Shown here piece after piece: positions 17,507 through 21,081 of a stretch of DNA of 21,081 bases. The DNA is from Patescibacteria group bacterium. GTDB taxonomy: Bacteria > Patescibacteriota > Minisyncoccia > UBA6257 > HR35. The translations under genes were made by a program, and so were the position numbers. Below the pieces are notes generated by a model. It did not search any database. It saw nothing but the letters and a program-made list of their open reading frames with translations, and was not told the DNA's origin. Position 1 is the stretch's first letter, and every line of letters begins with the position of its first letter. The stretch spans positions 1 to 21,081 of the forward strand of contig JAUQOT010000007.1 in assembly GCA_030550735.1 (NCBI GenBank). The letters run 5' to 3'.

Positions 17507-18524
17507 GGAAGAAAAAATTTATTTTTTAGCTCTTTCTTTAAATTTTGAACCTCCTAATTTAAAGGTTTATCAATTATATAGAAAATATAAATCTTTTAAA
17601 AAAGTTTTTCAAGTATTAGAGAGGGAATTTAAAAAGAAATTAGATTGGGAAAAAGAATTTTTAAAATTAGAAAAATTAGGGATTGAAATTATCCTCAGAA
17701 AAGATAAAGATTTTCCATTAGAATTTAAAAAATTTTCAACCCTTACTTTAGGTATTTTTATTTTGGGGAACAAAAAAATTAATAGCTACAAACCAAAAAT
17801 AGGTATTGTTGGAACAAGGAGAGCAACAAAAATTGGATTAAAAACAGCCAAAAATTTTTCTTTTGAACTAAGTTCTTCGGGATTATATGTAATAAGTGGT
17901 TTAGCTTATGGAATAGATTTGTCTAGCCATGAAGGGGCAATTGAAGCTCGAAAAGAAAATTTTGCCATTATTGGTTCAGGGATAGATTATATTTTTAAAG
18001 ATCCTCGAAAAAAAATAATTGATAAAATTTTAGAAGTTAATGGTGGAATAATAAGCGAATATCCTCCTGGATCACCGCCTTTAGCTCATCATTTTCCTTT
18101 AAGAAATAGACTTATTGCTGCTTTAGGAGAAAGTATTTTAATAATTGAGGCACCTTCAAATTCAGGAGCTCTTATTACTGCTAAATACGCTGCTGACTAT
18201 GGAAAAGATGTTTATGTTATTCCTGGAAGTATTTATGAAAAAAATTATAAAGGGAGTTTAAAACTAATCCAAGAAGGAGCTTATCCTGTTATTTCTCCTG
18301 ATGACATTTTAGAAAAATATGGACTAAAGAAAATAAAAAATTCCATAGAATTAAACAAAGAAGAAAAAACAATAATTGAAGTATTAGAAAATGGAGGGAA
18401 AACTATCGATGAAATTTTGTCTTTATTAAAAATAGAAGTAGGGAAACTTTTAAAAATTTTAACTGATTTAGAATTAAAGGGTTTAATTTTTAATCAAGGA
18501 GGAAAATTTTATCTTAAAAAATAA
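17505..18524 (+). CDS. dprA: DNA-processing protein DprA
   Basis: 339 residues. DprA protects incoming single-stranded DNA and loads RecA during natural transformation. The Rossmann-like core is clear: GIVGTRRAT (100-108), VISGLAYGIDLSSHEGAI (129-146), ISEYPPGSPPLAHHFPLRNRLIAAL (183-207), LIIEAPSNSGALITAKYAADYG (212-233), VYVIPGSIYEKNYKGSLKLIQEGA (236-259). The usual YP-x-x-N after GxGxD is changed to DYIFKDPRKK (161-170). A C-terminal winged-helix domain (about 283-339) is present. The N-terminal part (1-90) resembles the HhH/SAM-like region. It is convergent with hpf: only 1 bp separates the stops. Presence of dprA suggests DNA uptake, in line with the competence genes commonly kept by Patescibacteria. 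Confidence 0.95.
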   Translation: MEEKIYFLALSLNFEPPNLKVYQLYRKYKSFKKVFQVLEREFKKKLDWEKEFLKLEKLGIEIILRKDKDFPLEFKKFSTLTLGIFILGNKKINSYKPKIGIVGTRRATKIGLKTAKNFSFELSSSGLYVISGLAYGIDLSSHEGAIEARKENFAIIGSGIDYIFKDPRKKIIDKILEVNGGIISEYPPGSPPLAHHFPLRNRLIAALGESILIIEAPSNSGALITAKYAADYGKDVYVIPGSIYEKNYKGSLKLIQEGAYPVISPDDILEKYGLKKIKNSIELNKEEKTIIEVLENGGKTIDEILSLLKIEVGKLLKILTDLELKGLIFNQGGKFYLKK

Positions 18525-18525
18525 G

Positions 18526-18828
18526 TTATTTTTTCTTTTTAATAAGATTAATTAATTTTTTAAAGGCTGTATTAAAAGCCTGGTAAATATTTTTTCCCCA
18601 ACCTAAAACTATTAACGAAGACCTTTTAGGTGTATCGAAAAAAAGTTTCACCTTATAGACCATCCCTTTTTTCTCTTTTATTTCTCTTGTTTTACCTATT
18701 TCAACTTCTAAAAGTCCCCCTCCTTCTTTAGAAACAAGTTTTTCCAATTTGATAACTTTTTTCTGAATAAATTTTTGAATAAACTGAGGTATATTTTTAA
18801 TATTTTTTAAAAAATAAATTATCTTCAT
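18526..18828 (-). CDS. hpf: Ribosome hibernation promoting factor (HPF/RaiA family, short form)
   Basis: 100 residues, the size of short HPF/YfiA proteins that occupy the mRNA/tRNA channel of idle 30S subunits. The pattern MKIIYFLKNIKNIPQFIQKFIQKKVIKLEKLV, a central beta segment LLEVEIGKTREIKEKKGMVYKVKLFFDTP and the C-terminal helix NIYQAFNTAFKKLINLIKKKK follow the family fold. The frame is open upstream into the tRNA, but the start at 18828 is clear because residue 1 begins the conserved first strand and everything before it is tRNA-Leu. The ATG lies only 2 nt behind the tRNA 3' end, so tRNA processing would release an mRNA with an almost absent 5' leader. The link of a translation brake to a tRNA transcript may be functional; this is inference. 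Confidence 0.88.
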   Translation of the reverse strand: MKIIYFLKNIKNIPQFIQKFIQKKVIKLEKLVSKEGGGLLEVEIGKTREIKEKKGMVYKVKLFFDTPKRSSLIVLGWGKNIYQAFNTAFKKLINLIKKKK

Positions 18829-18830
18829 TT

Positions 18831-18913
18831 TGCCCGGAGCGGGATTCGAACCCGCACGGCTCATCGCCACTGCCCCCTCAAGACAGCGCGTCTACCAATT
18901 CCGCCATCCGGGC
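18831..18913 (-). tRNA. tRNA-Leu (anticodon GAG)
   Basis: 83 nt with the long variable arm of class II tRNAs. The acceptor is GCCCGGA/TCCGGGC with discriminator A, and the D-arm region is TGGCGGAATTGGTAGACGC. The anticodon stem is CTGTC/GGCAG with loop TTGAGGG (anticodon at 18877-18879), the variable arm is near TGGCGATGAGCCGT, and the T-arm is GCGGG/CCCGC with TTCGAAT. GAG reads CUU and CUC. CCA is not encoded; after the discriminator comes AA and then the hpf start codon. Confidence 0.96.
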
Positions 18914-18927
18914 CTATTTTAATTTTA

Positions 18928-18936
18928 ATTTTATCA
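18928..18936 (-). promoter_or_regulatory. Extended -10 promoter for tRNA-Leu/hpf
   Basis: On the minus strand TGATAAAAT, an extended -10 (TG-n-TAAAAT). Two more TAAAAT copies follow before the tRNA. The -35 region is weak. Start would fall 5-10 nt before the tRNA 5' end. No other candidate lies between the tRNA and the upstream methyltransferase gene. Confidence 0.4.
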
Positions 18937-18952
18937 CAAACCCAAAAATTAT

Positions 18953-19489
18953 TTAACTTTTTCTATAAATAAAAATTTTTTCTAAAAAAATTTCATCCGG
19001 TTTTTTTCGAGAAAAAGGAAACGAGAAGCTAATAATTACACAATCATTTTTTGTTTCTTTAAAAATTTTTTCTTCTAATTCTTCAAGAACTGAAGGAAGA
19101 AGATAAAGATAAATATAATCGGCATCGCTGAGATCAATTTTTCTAAAATCTTTTCTTATAAAAAATGCGTTATCTATATTTAAAAATCTTTTTTTAATCT
19201 TTGAAAAAAAGTAAAGAAGTGGATTGTTTTCTATTCCGAAAGCAAATAAATTTTTTTGGGCAGCTAAAAAAACCACTCTTCCATCTCCTGATCCTAAATC
19301 ATAAAATTTTTTGTTACTTTCGAAGGGAAATTCTGAAAAAAATTTAATTAATATTTTTTTATCTGTAGGAGCGAAAAAAACTTTATTTTTAAAATCATAA
19401 AACAAGAATAAAGCGAAGCCGATTATCCAAAAAAACAATAAAATTATTGTTAAAAAAAGAAAGAAAGCTAAAATTAAAATAAGAAGCAT
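18953..19489 (-). CDS. Membrane-anchored SAM-dependent methyltransferase (FAM173-like)
   Basis: 178 residues from ATG at 19489. One N-terminal membrane helix (about 2-30) is followed by APTDKKILIKFF and then motif I, YDLGSGDGR (63-71). Next come a Glu at the end of strand 2 (FGIENNP) and a downstream DADYIYLYLLPSVLEELEEKI segment. This pattern (membrane anchor, GSGDGR, LLP-x-VL-x-x-LE) resembles the FAM173/ATPSC-KMT group of protein-lysine methyltransferases. The target here is unknown. The frame is open to 19546, but that start would overlap the divergent glycosyltransferase by 33 bp and adds only a Lys/Phe-rich stretch. ATG 19489 is preceded by TAAAAT 8 nt upstream on the minus strand. Confidence 0.78.
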   Translation of the reverse strand: MLLILILAFFLFLTIILLFFWIIGFALFLFYDFKNKVFFAPTDKKILIKFFSEFPFESNKKFYDLGSGDGRVVFLAAQKNLFAFGIENNPLLYFFSKIKKRFLNIDNAFFIRKDFRKIDLSDADYIYLYLLPSVLEELEEKIFKETKNDCVIISFSFPFSRKKPDEIFLEKIFIYRKS

Positions 19490-19513
19490 GATAAAAAATT
19501 TTAATATAAAACA

Positions 19514-20635
19514 ATGAAAATTCTTTTTGTTTACGATACTTACCATTTATACGGTGGCGGCAGTCAGATTATATCTTTTTCTTGGTTTGAAAGTTTAAAT
19601 AAATTAGGAAAAGATGTTTATTATCTCTCCAATGATTATTTTGAAAAGAACAATTTAACTTATAAAAATAAAGTTCTTCTTAACAAAGGTGGAATAAAAA
19701 TCGATGAATTAGTCCCTGGCTTCAAAATTCCTTTATTTATCAACTTCAATTTTCTTGAACTAATCATAAAAAACAAATTTGACATTATTCAATTTTTTGA
19801 ACCATCATTAATTGGTCTTGAACTTATACTTTTGAAAAAATTTATAAAAAGTAAGCAGGTTTTTTATTTTTCAACAATTTTTGAAACAACAAATAAGCGC
19901 AATTTCTTTGATAAAACCGGACTTAAAATTGTTTCTTCTCTTCAAAAAATATTTTTTGAATTTTCTGATGCAATTATTTTTCCTTCAAATTATCTTAAAA
20001 ATCTTTTTCGAAAAGAATTCAAAAATAAAAAAACAAAAACAATTTATCCGCCAATAAGAAATTATTTCTTCGACGAAAATTTTAAAATAAAAACCAAAGA
20101 ACCAACTGAACTTGTAATTGTTTCGCGATTAGTTAAAGAAAAAAATATCGATGTAATTATAAAAACTTTAAAATATTTAAAAGCAGATTTTAAGCTTAAT
20201 ATTATAGGAGACGGAAAAGATAGAGAATATTATGAAAAATTAGTCAAAAAACTCAATCTAAAAGAAAAAGTAATTTTTTGGGGGTGGATTAAGCATAGAG
20301 ATTTGCCCCAATTAATTAAAAATTTTGATATTTTTATTTTTCCATCATCAATCGAAACTTTCGGAATAGTTCAAATAGAAGCTTTAGCGTCTGGTTTACC
20401 TCTAATCACCTCAGAAAATGAACTTAATAAAGAAATAATTCCTCATAATATGGCGGTTTTCCTAAAAAAATTCGAACCCAAAAATCTTGCTAAAATCTTA
20501 ATAAAATTAAAAAAAGAGAAAAAATTATTTTTAAAACTCCAGGAAAATATAAAAAAAGATTATTTCAAGCTCTTAAAATACCACGAAGAAACTTCAACAA
20601 AAAATTTAGTTAATTTTTATAAAACTTTAATTTAA
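19514..20635 (+). CDS. GT4-family glycosyltransferase (GT-B fold)
   Basis: 373 residues. The N-terminal Rossmann domain starts MKILFVYDTYHLYGGGSQ, with the Gly-rich loop at 14-16. The C-terminal domain has VIVSRLVKEKNIDVII (201-216), where Arg205 and Lys209 bind the nucleotide diphosphate. It continues with IIGDGKDREYYEKL (230-243), VIFWGWIKHRDLPQLI (253-268), and the signature IETFGIVQIEALASGLPLI, with Glu281 and Glu289 as the E-x7-E pair. Such enzymes transfer sugars from UDP- or GDP-sugars to lipid-linked or surface glycans at the cytoplasmic membrane face. No acceptor can be predicted. A TAATAT box ends 6 nt before the ATG, consistent with a leaderless start. The divergent methyltransferase begins 24 bp away. 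Confidence 0.92.
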   Translation: MKILFVYDTYHLYGGGSQIISFSWFESLNKLGKDVYYLSNDYFEKNNLTYKNKVLLNKGGIKIDELVPGFKIPLFINFNFLELIIKNKFDIIQFFEPSLIGLELILLKKFIKSKQVFYFSTIFETTNKRNFFDKTGLKIVSSLQKIFFEFSDAIIFPSNYLKNLFRKEFKNKKTKTIYPPIRNYFFDENFKIKTKEPTELVIVSRLVKEKNIDVIIKTLKYLKADFKLNIIGDGKDREYYEKLVKKLNLKEKVIFWGWIKHRDLPQLIKNFDIFIFPSSIETFGIVQIEALASGLPLITSENELNKEIIPHNMAVFLKKFEPKNLAKILIKLKKEKKLFLKLQENIKKDYFKLLKYHEETSTKNLVNFYKTLI

Positions 20636-20675
20636 AATTAATTTCAATATTTTCTAGCTAAAAAGAATTATTTAA

Positions 20676-21081
20676 ATGGATTACCGAAAAAAAGCTTTAG
20701 AACTTATTGAAAAATATATTAAGAATGAAAATTTAAAGAAACATCTTTTAGCTGTTGAAAATTTAATGAGACATTTAGCCAGAAGATTTGGTGAAAGTGA
20801 TAAAGAAGAAATTTGGGCATTAGCAGGATTACTTCACGATCTAGATTGGGAAATAACAAAAGAAACTCCAGAAAAACATCCCTTAATTGCTGTTGAGATT
20901 TTAGAAAAAGAAGGTTTTCCAAAAGAGGTAATTGAGGCTATAAGAAAACATAATCATCTTCAAGGATTCACTCCAGAAACACCATTAGAAAAAGCTCTTT
21001 ACTCTTGTGAAGAAATAACTGGTCTTATTGTCGCAACTGCTTTAGTTATGCCTAATAAGAAACTTTCCGAAGTAACTGTTG
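20676..21081 (+). CDS. HD-domain phosphohydrolase (3' end outside window)
   Basis: 135 codons from ATG at 20676 with no stop before the window edge. The metal-binding HD pattern is complete: His23 in KKHLLAVE, His54-Asp55 in GLLHDLDWE, His68 in EKHPL, and His92/His94 in KHNH. The later segment ALYSCEEITGLIVATALV corresponds to the usual DE-x-x-G-x-I-x-A helix, with Glu in place of Asp. Such HDIG-like proteins hydrolyse nucleotides or other phosphoesters; the substrate is not known. It follows the glycosyltransferase by 40 bp on the same strand and may be co-transcribed with it. No Shine-Dalgarno sequence is seen. Confidence 0.85.
   Translation, partial: MDYRKKALELIEKYIKNENLKKHLLAVENLMRHLARRFGESDKEEIWALAGLLHDLDWEITKETPEKHPLIAVEILEKEGFPKEVIEAIRKHNHLQGFTPETPLEKALYSCEEITGLIVATALVMPNKKLSEVTV

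Noticed and set aside
18829..18870. Upstream extension of hpf to 18870
   Set aside because: The extra 14 residues are encoded by the tRNA-Leu gene itself.
20719..20922. 67-aa minus-strand frame
   Set aside because: It is antisense to the HD-domain gene, which has intact metal-binding motifs.

Overview
The window comes from a small-genome, strongly AT-rich bacterium. It most resembles a Patescibacteria (CPR; Parcubacteria-like) genome. The signs are very low GC outside the rRNA, 0-15 bp spacing or overlaps between genes, mostly no Shine-Dalgarno motif, tRNAs without an encoded CCA, a 23S-5S unit with no 16S beside it, and a secreted peptidoglycan-binding-like surface protein. Stop codons include TGA and tryptophan is TGG, so code 11 fits. 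The taxonomic placement is inference: no 16S gene is in the window.

Layout. 1-462 (-): 5' part of a secreted peptidoglycan-binding-domain surface protein with its own strong promoter and a hairpin leader. 704-2782 (-): RecG. 2800-7282 (+): a four-gene overlapping envelope operon: alpha/beta hydrolase, membrane-anchored Mur-ligase-like protein, DegT-type PLP enzyme, FemX-type aminoacyltransferase. 7296-7368 (-): tRNA-Arg(UCG). 7402-8271 (+): a type IV secretion pilin-like membrane segment fused to an M15-like metallopeptidase domain. 8273-10993 (-): a membrane protein and trpS as a translationally coupled pair, then rplJ-rplL behind their own promoter and an L10-type RNA leader. 11017-14215 (-): 23S and 5S rRNA, transcribed from a consensus promoter at 14327-14356 and bracketed by a 44-nt processing stem. 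14363-15049 (-): MscS/TM-helix membrane protein. 15147-15930 (+): a structured leader and an unrecognised 198-aa protein. 15907-17506 (-): a lamin-tail-domain surface protein and a DoxX-like membrane protein. 17505-18524 (+): DprA. 18526-18913 (-): tRNA-Leu(GAG) followed after 2 nt by a ribosome hibernation factor. 18953-19489 (-): membrane-anchored methyltransferase. 19514-20635 (+): GT4 glycosyltransferase. 20676-end (+): HD-domain protein, cut by the window edge.

Themes. Translation (23S, 5S, L10, L12, TrpRS, two tRNAs, HPF), DNA repair and uptake (RecG, DprA, and possibly the pilin-peptidase), and cell envelope (PG-binding protein, Mur ligase-FemX operon, glycosyltransferase, lamin-tail protein). 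The observations most worth checking are the altered helix 69 loop and the 2057-2611 base pair of the 23S rRNA, the pilin-peptidase fusion, the membrane Mur-ligase operon (whose PLP enzyme lacks the usual pyridine-contacting Asp), the tRNA-Leu/hpf junction, and the switch-like leader before the 15334 gene.
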